64,000 nt of DNA from Molanna angustata (taxonomy: Eukaryota > Arthropoda > Insecta > Trichoptera > Molannidae): NCBI GenBank assembly GCA_963576475.1, contig OY754968.1:14984616-15048615 (forward strand), written 5' to 3'. The position numbers and the translations under genes are program-made. The notes under the pieces are model-generated. The model ran no database searches and had not been told where the DNA came from. It saw only the letters and a program-made list of their open reading frames with translations. Of this stretch, positions 34,085-45,154 are shown piece after piece (positions within the stretch are counted from its first letter, which is position 1; the number at the start of each line of letters is the position of its first letter).

Positions 34085-35286
34085 GGGGCCTTATTCCCAT
34101 TCACGTGTTATATTTTGCGAAAAGTTCCGCTAATCTTTACGTATCACAGAATGTGAAGTGAAATTTAAATATCAGCAGCCTTATTCTCGTTCACGTGTAA
34201 TATTTTGCGTTAAGTTCCGCTAATCTTTACGCACCACAGAAATTAACACAAAAAATAACGCCCTTCCAAATTCACCGAATTCTCGTTCTTTGTCTATGGC
34301 CCGCGTTGAGTTACCGCTTTTTTTATATGTAGTGTTGGCAACGTCGCAATGTTTCCGCATCAAGCTGTCATTGGTCATTGTGTTTTCACTGTTTTGCAAT
34401 AAACGAATTGCGTCGCTTGATAAGAAGATAGAAACAATCAAAATATAATGTCTAATCCATGAGTTCATGTATTATTTTTAGAGCCAACGATTTATCGACT
34501 CTATATAGTTGTCAAAAAAAATTATCAGACAAATCGAAAGGATTACTCGTGTCCCGTAAATTGCGTCTTTCTAAGTTCAACTTCCTAATCCTTCTTCTAC
34601 TGTCTAAATGTCTTTCTTCTATATGATAAATATATAAAGTGGGTAAAAACGACATTATAACGACGTATAAACTTTAAATTTTCTTTTCGCAAAACTCAAA
34701 ACCGCCTCGATATGCCGCGTTAAACTTTACGAATACATTCATCTGTCAAATGTCAAAATAGTATTCCGCGTCAATCAGAATACCGCGTTACGAAAGGCGA
34801 AAGGAATTTTTCTCGATATAATGCGCAGAAGTTTATGCGGGCTAGTGTCAGATGCGTATCGCTGGAAACAGAATAACAATGTGTGATAAGAATCGCATGT
34901 AGCGTATAAACTTGTGTAAATTGCCGTGATAAAAGAACCGGAATAAGGCCGCAGCTGGTAATTAAAAAAAATAAGTATCTGGACCTGTCATTGATAATTA
35001 TAATCTGTGAAACGAACGAATGTGTGTAGGCGTCGCTTTATGGCTTTACACAAAACTTCATCATCATCTCGATATGCCGCATAAAAAATTGTCGAATGTC
35101 ATACGTATTTCATTCCGATTAGAATAACGCGTTACGAACGGCGTATGGAGTTTTTCTGCACATAATGCGCGGAAGTTTACGCGGGCTTGTGTCCGCGGAA
35201 AACAGAATAACGATCTGCTATCAGAAACACATTTAGCGTAAAAACTTGTGTATATTGCCGCGATAAAAGAACCGGAAAAAGCCCGC
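34085..35286. mobile_element. Compound MITE with doubled left and right ends (family M)
   Basis: Left-end type GGCCTTATTCCCATTCACGT at 34087, repeated as GCCTTATTCTCGTTCACGTG at 34178. Right-end type AAAAGAACCGGAATAAGGCC to about 34950, repeated as AAAAGAACCGGAAAAAGCCC to 35284. The ends are mutually inverted (GGCCTTATTCC / GGAATAAGGCC). Right-half blocks (ACGCGTTACGAACGGCG, GCGGGCTTGTGTC) recur with about three-quarter identity. The order left-left-right-right suggests one element nested in another. CpG is unusually frequent. Confidence 0.75.
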
Positions 35287-35640
35287 ATGTCTGCGTGTTA
35301 CTATCGCCAAAGGAGTGATGAAGGGCAAAAACTATAGAGGTCGCCCTAGAGAGAGTTGTTATATGGACAAGGTGATCTTATTATCAGTGATGTGCGCTGT
35401 GGCAGCTACCAAGAGATGGCGGACAACAAAGATATGTGGAGAGTTGGTAGTGCTTGATGCAAACCAATCCAACGATTGAAGCCAAGAAGAAGTTAAAAAT
35501 GTTCTCCTCTTCTTTTTTCGCGATAATTCATACAAATGGATAAAATTAGTCAAATAATTTTAATTTGAGTTATGAAATTTAAAAAAAAAATATCACGACG
35601 AATTCAATTCGATAAAAAATATACATCGACCTTCGATAAA
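35287..35640. other. No recognised feature
   Basis: Mixed sequence. AGTGATGTGCGCTGTGGCAG and the following lines show no known domain. Confidence 0.3.
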
Positions 35641-36170
35641 CTGTATAGGATTATGAATAATTAATACTTACTAATTATTCATAATCCAGATTAATACTAC
35701 TTGCAAATACGTGTTATCTAACCAATTACCAAAGTTATCTTATTGATGCAATAAAACTTGTACACATTAAATATTTTATTTTATATTGACACTCCTACAC
35801 ATTTCTATTTGTACATTCTGAAATATTATATACTTGATTGACACTTACACACGATCCTACAATTTATCGTACACGTTATTGATTGATTCTTATACACATT
35901 TCTTATTTGTCATACTAAAATGTCACCTAATCGATAAATACTCAGTACATACTTAAATACGCATTTGTAAAGCTAAAATAATCGATCGATCCTTACACAT
36001 CCGCAAACTTAGATATTTGCAAATCGATTGATTCTTACACATATTTTTAGCGTGACAAATACTCACTATATAATCGATTAATTCTCAAACACATTCATAC
36101 TAAAATGTATGCTAAAATATTACCAAATATAATGATTCTCAAGGACAATATATTAGGTACATTACATTTC
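35641..36170. repeat. Diverged tandem-like repeats around TGATTCTTACACA
   Basis: Words of the type CGATTGATTCTTACACAT, GATTGATTCTTATACACATT and CGATCGATCCTTACACAT recur at roughly 60-90 base intervals, with ACTAAAATGT and ATACTCA between. It is an old, irregular repeat array a few hundred bases downstream of the cadherin exon in transcript direction. Confidence 0.55.
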
Positions 36171-36314
36171 AATATTATATGAGGGTGGTTGCAGGGTTTC
36201 TACCTAATCCGACATAATTACTTTTATGTTGGATTTTAACAATTTTCTATAGATTGCTTAATTAAAATAGATTTAAAATTAACAATTTAGAATCATAGAA
36301 ATATGAAAACAAAC

Positions 36315-36479
36315 CTGCAAAATTTTCTTCGGTAGATTTCTATCATCTTCTTCCGTGATTTGTGTTCTGTATGTTGATCGTTCAAAGATTGGAGGATTGT
36401 CGTTGACATCTCGTATATGTATAACAATTGTTGTGTAGTTTTCTTTTTGGTTGTCAGTAGCCGCCAGCCGTAGTTCGTA
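36315..36479 (-). CDS. CadN: Internal exon of N-cadherin (cadherin repeats)
   Basis: N-cadherin is a calcium-dependent adhesion receptor of neuronal and other cell surfaces with a long extracellular array of cadherin repeats. This exon reads 55 codons on the minus strand with no stop. It opens YELRLAATDN, passes the calcium-binding inter-repeat motif DVNDNPPIF (residues about 24-32), and ends ITEEDDRNLPKKILQ, the first strand of the next repeat. The upstream intron ends in a T-rich tract plus CAG (acceptor at 36480-36482). The exon ends CAG and is followed by GTTTGT (donor from 36314). Both junctions are phase 0 and the length is a multiple of three, so skipping or exchange keeps the frame. 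The cadherin family is certain. CadN rather than another cadherin rests on my recollection of the ITEEDDRNLPK segment. Codon use is more GC-rich than the surroundings. No neighbouring exon is visible. Confidence 0.86.
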
Positions 36480-36505
36480 CTGAAAAAAAATTTAAAAAAA
36501 GATAG
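36480..36505 (-). promoter_or_regulatory. Splice acceptor and polypyrimidine tract of the cadherin exon
   Basis: On the minus strand the intron ends in a run of T broken only by AAA, followed directly by CAG and the exon. This is a normal metazoan 3' splice site and fixes the exon start at 36479. Confidence 0.75.
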
Positions 36506-36540
36506 AATAAGGTAGGTATATTATTATTACATGGAAAATC

Positions 36541-36770
36541 GTTGCTTTCGGGTGACCTGTAAGATCCGGGTAATCGCAAATACAAAAGACAAAAAAAGAA
36601 TCGCACAAAGTACAGGAATGAGGTTCACAACGCATACTGAGTGTTGCCTTTGGTGAAACGGTTCTGGTGTGTAGGGATCTTTTTTAATAAGGTAAAGCAC
36701 ACACGCAAACCTGTCGTTGGTTACATCACATTGGATTATGCTGCGATGGTGTGTAATTTGTACAAAACAA
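36541..36770 (+). repeat. Family A dispersed repeat, long copy
   Basis: GGTGACCTGTAAGATCCGGG, TAATCGCAAATACAAAAGAC, ATGAGGTTCACAACGCATAC, TCGTTGGTTACATCACATTG and GCGATGGTGTG follow the order of the 46.6 kb copy. It starts about 60 bases outside the cadherin exon. Confidence 0.75.
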
Positions 36771-37145
36771 GTTCACACATGCCTTGAATAAACAAATACT
36801 CTGTGTTACATAATACGACAAGGTACATCACATGCTATACACCATGTTATAAGCCATGATTTTGAGAAATGTCACAGCATTCACCACATGTATATAGACC
36901 CAAACTTCGCTCCCCTCTAACTGATCATTCGTTAAAGTAATGGTCGTTGTTACCTTGTACCCCAGTAACTACCAACCCCATTCATCCCTTCCATTTTGAA
37001 TGTAGATCATTTCCGTTAAGGGAGGTTAATACTATTTTACAATAACCATTTTTGTAGTAATATTGTTGAAATTTACCAATATTTTATGAGGAAATTGTAG
37101 TCATATTTGGATAAAATACTAAGTATATAATACTCTTTCATTTAC
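36771..37145. other. No recognised feature
   Basis: AT-rich intronic sequence, nothing recognised. Confidence 0.35.
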
Positions 37146-37415
37146 TTTTTATTGACAAACATTTTTTCAACATCTCAATAGAGACGAAGTAGGGATATTG
37201 TAGAAGAACCAGGAACTCGAGGCACCTACAGGGCTTACGATGTCATCGGCCCTGTAGGTGCCTCAAGTTCCTGGTTCTTCTACAATATCCCTACTTCGTC
37301 TCTATTAAGAGGTTGAAAAATGTTTGTCAATAAAAATACCATTTGACTCCCGAAAAGGGAAAAAAATCCAATGTTTGCGTATATGCAATTAAAAAAGAAT
37401 ATTCGATTTCATTAA
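37146..37415. mobile_element. Family I element with an 89-bp-arm hairpin
   Basis: Arms 37146-37234 and 37249-37336 pair almost completely around a 14-base loop, with about four mismatches. Each arm runs through TATTGACAAACATTTTTTCA, GACGAAGTAGGGATATTGTA and GAAGAACCAGGAACTCGAGG. Beyond the right arm lie CATTTGACTCCCGAAAAGGG and AAAGAATATTCGAT, the usual terminal part of family I (see 56322). The left arm lacks this part. Confidence 0.88.
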
Positions 37416-40400
37416 CTTTTTAACAGACGAAAGAATCATGAATTATTTGAAAAGTTTGAGAGATATCTTACTGCCATCTTCTTAATGGTTTGTGATTCAG
37501 AAACTATGCTTCCTGAGATTACGAAGCCAAACTGACCTTCATGATACATTGTTATTTAGCAGTTTGAAAATCATGTTGTCGTAATCTGTTATAACAAAAA
37601 AAAAGCGATCACTTTAAAACCGGTCGCAACAAATAACTTACTGGTGGTAAAAATGCATTAATTTGTAATAAAAAAATGTCAGAAAATCGGTCACAGTGTT
37701 GACTATAAAGAAAGTTGTTTTTGGAAACTGGATATTTTTAAACAAATTTATGTGACAGCATTGAAGCGAAAATCATGATAGAATTTGGCAGCTATCAACT
37801 CAATCGTAACTTGAAAATCGGGGAATAACAACTGTGTTTACAACTTTCCAGAACTATCGGTGTAAGTTTGGTGAGTAGATGGGTACCTATCTACGTACCA
37901 AATAGTTAAGGTCATATAGTCAAAAGCATCTAAACTTAACAAGCGCAAATGGTATCAGGTCATAAACTGAATATTTTGCCAAGTAACGTACTAAATTGGC
38001 GCTTTAGAAACGAAGTTGAGAGGAAACGTAAAACCTGGTGGGTGGTCAATGTGGAAGTACATATTCGGATGGTCGATAATTTCCCAAACAACTTGGCAAT
38101 AAAGTTTTGGGTATGCGTAGATTCACAATAGAAATGGACATCGTCTGGTCTCTGGAATTAATGGAATATACATCGAGTAATATTTCAAAACGGAGATTAT
38201 GAGTTTTGCGTCAGGATCGTCCAAACTATTACCAGAATAATATGATCAGGTATTGTAACCCTGATAAATGATACGGGCGCTTATCTCCGAATTTCAGAAG
38301 CGGATGTTTCGACTTTGAATCGGATGTGAGTTACCATTAACGAGGAAATGATAGGTAACTAAAGCAGAAAATCAAGTATCTACGTATTAGCGTTAGATGT
38401 ATGAGCATAATTTAACATTATATCATCAAGCTGAGAGTATAACGACCATCTTACATATATAAGATATCCAGGGAGAAAAGATGCATCCACTCTATGAAAT
38501 CGTGGGATCTGCAAATTCCAAGGACTTTGCAACTGGGAATGGAAACAACTACATTTGTAGCCAGATACTGTTATATTCACATTTTGAAGTGTTATTGGAT
38601 TTAATAGTTTAATTTGAAGTGTTTTGGTTATTTCAAATAAGAACTTCAACGTGATAAAGTAGAAATGTTTTCGATATAAATTTGTATTGGAATAAGTTTT
38701 CGTCATCTTTGTATCTGTGTGTAAAAATAATGGAAAGTTAGTAGGAAAAAAGTACATAACGCCTGAATCATATAAAATATTATAAAATGACAATATAAAT
38801 TCCATTCTATTTATAAAATATCCGACGGAAGGCTAAATGTTTACTCTTTTTAGCCGAATTCTATATAACTACAAAGCGTTTTAGTGGAGAATGGGCAAAC
38901 CATTCTATGGAATCTCTATAATATGTAGGTAGTTATACGAGTTTTAGTAATAGAAAATGTTACCACAGGTAGACTTATGGATATCACAAAGGCTTTTAAA
39001 AGAACGTATGGCTGCAAAGTCGTAAAGTATATAGACGAACATACATGCGGAGAAACGTAATTTTATATATAAGTATACACACAGCGATGCTAAAAGCGGA
39101 AGAACGATGGTATGTATTTTCCATAATGTAGAGGTTGCCATTCCAAAGACTGAAAAAAATGCAAAAAACGTAAAGGTATTCTGGCAAATATCTTACTTAG
39201 GTACATAATAATTAAAATAATGGCAATATTTCTTAATAGTCTATTAATTTTTGGCGCTTATTCTATACTGTGACGCTATATTATGAATTTGATCCCTCGA
39301 TGACCCATTACCATGATATAAATATTTTTTCTATCCAAGATTTTTTAAGTAATACACTAAAATAACAACTCCTTGTTAGCATACAAAGGATTTGCGTTTT
39401 GTATCGTAAATGTTAAGTAAGAAATTGGTGATACAAATAGTAAATTCATGATGTAAGAGAACATTTGAATTGACAAAAAATGCAAAATATAAACAAGTAC
39501 GTACTAAATAAGGTCAGAAAGTTATAAATTAAGAACATTCTGGAGTGGAATATTGAATTCCCTAGTACTGTAAATTTACTAAAGGAGATCATTTCTGTAT
39601 CTCAGGATTACGGTTATGATCACCACACACTTGATAATAATCACGTTAATTGGTATATATTAATATCCCTAGATTTTACAATGAGTGCACTCGGGAATCA
39701 TCAGGGCTTAACATTCACAGACAGACAGGTGGTGTGAAGTATTAACGTTCTCTTGGTGACAACTATTGCAGATTAAATATTTAAAAATGCTCATTTAATA
39801 GTGAATATCATTTTCATAGTTGTACTTTGTGTTGATACGAGCCACTTCATGGAATCAAATATTTGATTATCACATTGTCATTTTGTCATTTCCCTGGAAG
39901 AACGTAAAAAAATAGGATAACTGGAACTAAGATTCTTGAAAGTGACGACATTCTAGAAAAACAAATCAAAGATAATTGAAAAATAATGATTGATATACCC
40001 AACAATCAACGTGAAGTTAGTCTTATCTGAAACATTATTTTTATCAACCACATCAAAAATACCGGAGATTCTTAAATACAATTACTATCTATGTATGTAT
40101 AAACATATTGATGGCAATGGATAATCTCTAAATTCTTAATAGAAGATGCTTTATACTGATGAGCTTCAAAGACATATAAATTTTCCGTGTAAACACAAAA
40201 ATGTGGTTCGGGGATGCTTTATCGCCTGTCTGTCTCCATTTGAGGAAATTTAAATTCGAGTTTACATGCACGCCCGGTTGTTCCCGCTATATTCATCGTT
40301 GACGAACGTTTCATGCACCAGGTGCAAAGTAGATAAAAATTTGTAAGTTCGTTTTGTTCTCGTGGGCTATTAAGGCGCGGGGCGGAAACCATCTGCGGAA

Positions 40401-40708
40401 TTCACAATGAGAAAACTATCAGTAGAATATCTGGTGTAGCATACCAAATACTTTCCCAATAGGTACCTACATCTTTAAAATAATAAATTAGTCTTATTTA
40501 TGTAGGTGTGTACCCACCCCCTTCATATTATATTGAAAACAATACTTTGATGGTACTCAGCGATATTCAATTACTCGGTTCTCTATTGATTGTATACAAT
40601 AAACAGGAAGCTATTTTTCTATCAGTAGCCGTATCATGTACCTATTGTAATAAATTCTTTACAAAATATTTGATTTTAGAAATTTATAAATAAGTGATAT
40701 TTTTATAT
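37416..40708. other. No recognised gene; one unassigned open frame
   Basis: Mostly AT-rich, single-copy-looking sequence. The 61-codon plus frame at 37949-38131 (GHKLNILPSNVLNWRFRNEV, KTWWVVNVEVHIRMV) sits in a less AT-rich patch but matches nothing I know. A CpG-containing stretch at 40190-40400 (TGTCTGTCTCCATTTGAGG, ACGCCCGGTTGTTCCCGC) is also unexplained. Confidence 0.35.
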
Positions 40709-40733
40709 ATACTAGTTGCATGTAACACATGAG

Positions 40734-41742
40734 ATCCAACTGTCGATAGCGATAGTATGTATAGTTGAAGAATATGTACCAAACTATAAACCCATAGATA
40801 CAAATTATTGAATATTTTCAGATATTTTGTTTTCTATACAACATATGTAGGTATGTATGTCAAGATAGGATAGTATGGAGGAAGATCCTTTTTCCTACCC
40901 AGAATATGCAAATAGCATGATGGTATGTATGTATGTATGTTTGGAGATGAAGTATCAAACTATTAAGTCTTCTTACATATTGTGTATAGGCGACTGCCAT
41001 ACAAAATGTATGAAGCGATGTCGTCACTAAATTCAATTTTTAAAAAAATTGTTAAAAAAAAATTGAGATCTTCTACTACAATGTTAATATTTTTTATAGA
41101 AAATTAAATTATCTAGTTGGGGTGTTTCGGCTTTTTTCGATAATTGTAAAAGTTTTGGAAATATAGGCAGTTAAACTCATAAATTTATCATAAAAAAAAT
41201 ATTTTTCTTAATAAAAAATGTTTGAGAAACCCTGGAATTTTTTTGAAAAAACTAATTTGAGATTTTGTATTTGTCTATGTTTGTACCAATTTTCAGCGTT
41301 CTAGCGTGTATGGTTTCTGAGATATATGGAAAAATAAAATAAAAATTCAAAAGTTGATAACCCCTGACTGAAACAAAAATTCAAAATTCCGAGTATAAAA
41401 GTTTTGTAGGCCTGTAACTGTTTATATATTCTGAAATTTTAGGCTCTGTAAATTGAGCGGATCAAAAGTTATAAGGGGGGGACGGACACACAGACACACA
41501 CACAGACACACACACAGACACACACACACACAGACACACGAAATGTTCTACTCCGAATTCTGAGTAAATCCGTGTATGGAACATATATGCTGCGAAGCCT
41601 CTAAGTTGGTGTTTTTTGACTTCAAAGATGGAAAAGCCGTGAAAAAAGTAGACCTCTCCATACAATTCTCGCGTATTCTGGCTTGATACATTGTCGATAT
41701 GTTAAGAGAACAAAGTTCTCCTGAACAAATCGACAGTTGGAT
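40734..41742 (+). mobile_element. Family B TIR element (copy B4), first of a tandem pair
   Basis: Starts ATCCAACTGTCGATAGCGAT and ends AAATCGACAGTTGGAT. It contains TTTCCTACCCAGAATATGC, ATGATGGTATGTATGTATG, GATGTCGTCACTAAATTC, a CACAGACACACA microsatellite (41486-41540) and TCTACTCCGAATTCTGAGT. It has no transposase and is almost identical to B5. Confidence 0.92.
41486..41540. repeat. (CACACAGACA)n microsatellite inside B4
   Basis: About 55 bases of CACACAGACA units. The matching array in B5 (42565-42640) is about 20 bases longer; this is the main difference between the two copies. Confidence 0.9.
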
Positions 41743-41792
41743 TAATTTAACACGCACCCAATAACAAGTTGTCGCACTTTGGAGACTTACGA
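41743..41792 (-). mobile_element. SINE family C slice between the two B copies
   Basis: On minus it reads CGTAAGTCTCCAAAGTGCGA, CAACTTGTTATTGGGTGCGT and GTTAAATTA, the middle of SINE C (13070-13118). B4 joins it exactly at the TTAATTTAACAC end. Confidence 0.85.
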
Positions 41793-41816
41793 TACTAGTT
41801 GCATGTAACACATGAG

Positions 41817-42842
41817 ATCCAACTGTCGATAGCGATAGTATGTATAGTTGAAGAATATGTACCAAACTATAAACCCATAGATACAAATTATTGAATATTT
41901 TCAGATATTTTGTTTTCTATACAACATGTGTAGGTATGTATGTCAAGATAGGATAGTATGGAGGAAGATCCTTTTTCCTACCCAGAATATGCAAATAGCA
42001 TGATGGTATGTATATGTATGTTTGGAGATGAAGTATCAAACTATTAAGTCTTCTTACATATTGTGTATAGGCGACTGCCATACAAAATGTATGAAGCGAT
42101 GTCGTCACTAAATTCAATTTTTAAAAAAATTGTTAAAAAAAAATTGAGATCTTCTACTACAATGTTAATATTTTTTATAGAAAATTAAATTATCTAGTTG
42201 GGGTGTTTCGGCTTTTTTCGATAATTGTAAAAGTTTTGGAAATATAGGCAGTTAAACTCATAAATTTATCATAAAAAAAATATTTTTCTTAATAAAAAAT
42301 GTTTGAGAAACCCTGGAATTTTTTTGAAAAAACTAATTTGAGATTTTGTATTTGTCTATGTTTGTACCAATTTTCAGCGTTCTACCGTTTATGGTTTCTG
42401 AGATATATGGAAAAATAAAATAAAAATTCAAAAGTTGATAACCCCTGACTGAAACAAAAATTCAAAATTCCGAGTATAAAAGTTTTGTAGGCCTGTAACT
42501 GTTTATATATTCTGAAATTTTAGGCTCTGTAAATTGAGCGGATCAAAAGTTATAAGGGGGGGACGGACACACAGACACACACACAGACACACACACAGAC
42601 ACACACACAGACACACACACAGACACACACACAGACACACGAAATGTTCTACTCCGAATTCTGAGTAAATCCGTGTATGGAACATATATGCTGCGAAGCC
42701 TCTAAGTTGGTGTTTTTTGACTTCAAAGTTGGAAAATCCGTGAAAAAAGTAGACCTCTCCATACAATTCTCGCGTATTCTGGCTTGATACATTGTCGATA
42801 TGTTAAGAGAACAAAGTTCTCCTGAACAAATCGACAGTTGGA
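41817..42842 (+). mobile_element. Family B TIR element (copy B5), second of a tandem pair
   Basis: Same content as B4 with only a few substitutions (for example CTACCGTTTATGG for CTAGCGTGTATGG) and a longer CACACAGACA array. Both copies share the 26 bases before the inverted end, CTAGTTGCATGTAACACATG and neighbours, so the pair arose by tandem duplication or repeated insertion at one site. Confidence 0.92.
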
Positions 42843-43870
42843 ATACTTAGGTTTATACTTACGCACGTCTATATCAAACACTTTAATATTTATCTAATGC
42901 ATTAGACACTCTATAGTCGACCTGTCTTAGGAGCATATTTTTTTTCATAAAATTGAATATGTTGTGACGTTATTTTATTCAAATGACTTCATATTCTTCA
43001 ATGGTTGGTTTGGTAGTGTGTGGAGCAAACTTTTGCGAGTCTCACCGAACGTGCGTGGAACGTCTCCTATGTGTCATAGACAAATTTGACGTTTACCGTT
43101 TCCGCTTTCTTTTTAATATGGAGACGCGTGGCATATCACCATGGTGTGCCAGCGGAGGTGCCTTTTTAAATACAAAAAGAAGTTAAGTTAGGCATGGGAG
43201 GCGAACCGCACCTTGGGAGGATTCGCTGAGGTGAGTTTCACACACTGTATACATTGTTGGTATATTTTTTTTTTGATAAAAACTGGCATGGGTGGTATCT
43301 AATTGACGATGAATTGTAACAGGAGGACACAGAACCTTCCTCTCCGAATAAATCGCCTCCCATCCCGCCCTATCCTCATCTCTACATGTCTTTATGTTTA
43401 ATGTGATGTTGCCTATATGACGAAAGTTATGATTTCCGTATTGTTATAACCCACGTCATGTTCATGATGTGGATATCTTGGCTTAAATAATCATTGGATG
43501 CTGGACCATGCCGTATAATAACTGTTTCATGATGTTGGACGATGTCACAATCCAAACGTGACATTCTTGTATCAACAATGCTATATCGATTTTATGCTGA
43601 CAATGAATGATAATTGATATAATTTATTCTACACCTGCTAATTTGGAATGTCTCCGACCACTCTACGATGCATAACCTTCATACTGAAAATAACTTAAAT
43701 GATCTGTTTAATATACTGCATAACTTATGATATTAAGTAACCTCAAATATTTATAGTACCTAATCTAATATTATTAATAGTTTTCATGTAATTTGTCCAG
43801 CATACAATATTTCCTTTCTTCGAATTTTTCGTGAGAAACTTTGTAGAAGTTCATTTTAAATAAAAATAAA
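42843..43870. other. No recognised gene; one GC-richer patch
   Basis: The patch at 42980-43235 has a 67-codon plus frame (MVGLVVCGANFCESHRTCVE, RFLFNMETRGISPWCASGGA), followed by GAGGTGAGTTTC, a good donor-like sequence at 43228-43239. I recognise no protein and cannot find a matching acceptor. An exon of an unknown gene or an LTR fragment are both possible. Confidence 0.3.
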
Positions 43871-44056
43871 ATAAAATAAATAACTTTGTTTACTTCTACA
43901 ACTGTAAACACCTTTAATTTAAGAAAGGGGTACTGAGGATGGTTACTGAGTAATAAGTGGTTACTGAGGATGAGCACACGCTCGAAAACGTTATAACCCC
44001 TTTCTTAAATTAAAGGTGTTTACAGTTGTAGAAGTAAACAAAGTTATTTGTTTTAT
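43871..44056. mobile_element. 60-bp inverted repeat with Penelope-like motif
   Basis: Arms 43871-43930 and 43997-44056 pair with one mismatch. They carry AACTTTGTTTACTTCTACAA and CTGTAAACACCTTTAATTTA. Between them lies TTACTGAGGATGAGCACACG followed by CTCGAAAACGTTATAACC. The GAGGATG...CGAAAACGTT pattern resembles the conserved end motif of Penelope-like retroelements, which often have inverted terminal copies and a hammerhead core. No Penelope coding sequence was found nearby. Confidence 0.6.
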
Positions 44057-44371
44057 TTTATCAATATTTCTTGTTTTTGAAATTGTCTTTGTCTCATGAT
44101 AATCCTACTCACAACACAGACAGCATTATTCTTCTCTATGAATCAATTTAAAATGTTTCTTGATCAATATGCATTTCATATTTTGCCTTTAGATGAAATA
44201 AAAATTATGGCTTCACGCCCTGAGATAAAATATGTTGAAAACTGGAATCTCATGACTGCCGTTGGGAAGTCGGTGGATGGTAAGGTTGTATTTTTTAATT
44301 TTTTTATGAGCTTCGCTCAAACTCATACGCTTTACCATCGCAATGTCTTTGTGATAGTTACATAAATATCC

Positions 44372-44546
44372 TCATTCTTCTTCTTCCTTCATACACATAT
44401 TCACTGCTGGATAAAGGCTTCTTCTATATATTTCGCTTCCTTATAAGCGAACGAAGTCGAGGCAGCAACGGTGGGATTCGAACTCGCCATAGTTGGACTA
44501 CCAAGTTTACGTTGCGCGATTCCCCTCTGCCACCAACCCATCTAAA
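44372..44546 (-). mobile_element. tRNA-derived SINE with RTE-type tail
   Basis: On minus: A-box region TTGGTGGCAGAGGGGAATCG, B box GAGTTCGAATCCCACC, body CGACTTCGTTCGCTTATAAG, then GAAGCCTTTATCCAGCAGTG and a (GAA)n tail. The GCCT-T-TCCAGCAGTG word is the same as the 3' coding end of RTE-like LINEs (compare 19255-19275), so an RTE element probably supplied the machinery. Confidence 0.78.
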
Positions 44547-45154
44547 GTTGTCTGAATGCAATGGAAATTAAATTATTTAAATACAAATAGAAACCAAAAA
44601 AATATATACATATAGACAGACGCGTATTTAAAAAAATAAAATATCTCGAATTCTCTTAGAATTTTTGTGTCATGTTGTAAATAAGAACGTGGGTAAAGGC
44701 AAATAAATAATACATAAGCACGTGTGGGTATATCGAGAGACCTCCATTTCACATCAATATTTGATCTACGGCCGTATGGGATGGATGTCCAACATTCACC
44801 TTCTGATTAACATCTGATTCATTAGATACATCCAGTGCGGTCGACCCTTACAAATTTCACCTAGGACCACCCATTTCAGGTAAAATATACCGATCCACAT
44901 TTATTCATTCAGAAATGTTTTGCTCTTTGCTATAATATTTCATCGTTTGATTGCATGGCGCTATTTGGGATAGGCGTATCTAAACTTTCACAATTTAATC
45001 TAAACGATTTTTATATTTATTTTTGTGAATAATTCATTTAAACATTCAATATAATTAGAATTTGAGGTTAATAATTCCATGAATTTTAATATACTGGAAC
45101 GCCATGTCATATTACGACATTGAAAAGTGTCAAATATGAAAATATTATAAACAC
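44547..45154. other. No recognised feature
   Basis: AT-rich. The 44700-44880 part is less AT-rich (CGGCCGTATGGGATGGATGT) and may be a transposon relic, but it is unassigned. Confidence 0.35.

Noticed and set aside
37146..37336. microRNA precursor
   Set aside because: Arms of 89 bases are too long and the sequence is a repeated element, so a siRNA-type hairpin is more likely.
37949..38131. A second cadherin exon
   Set aside because: No DxNDNxP motif, wrong strand, and no splice sites that fit.
41462..41886. Frames with CVCVSVCV repeats in family B
   Set aside because: They are translations of the CACACAGACA microsatellite and non-coding TIR element sequence; both copies show them only because the copies are nearly identical.
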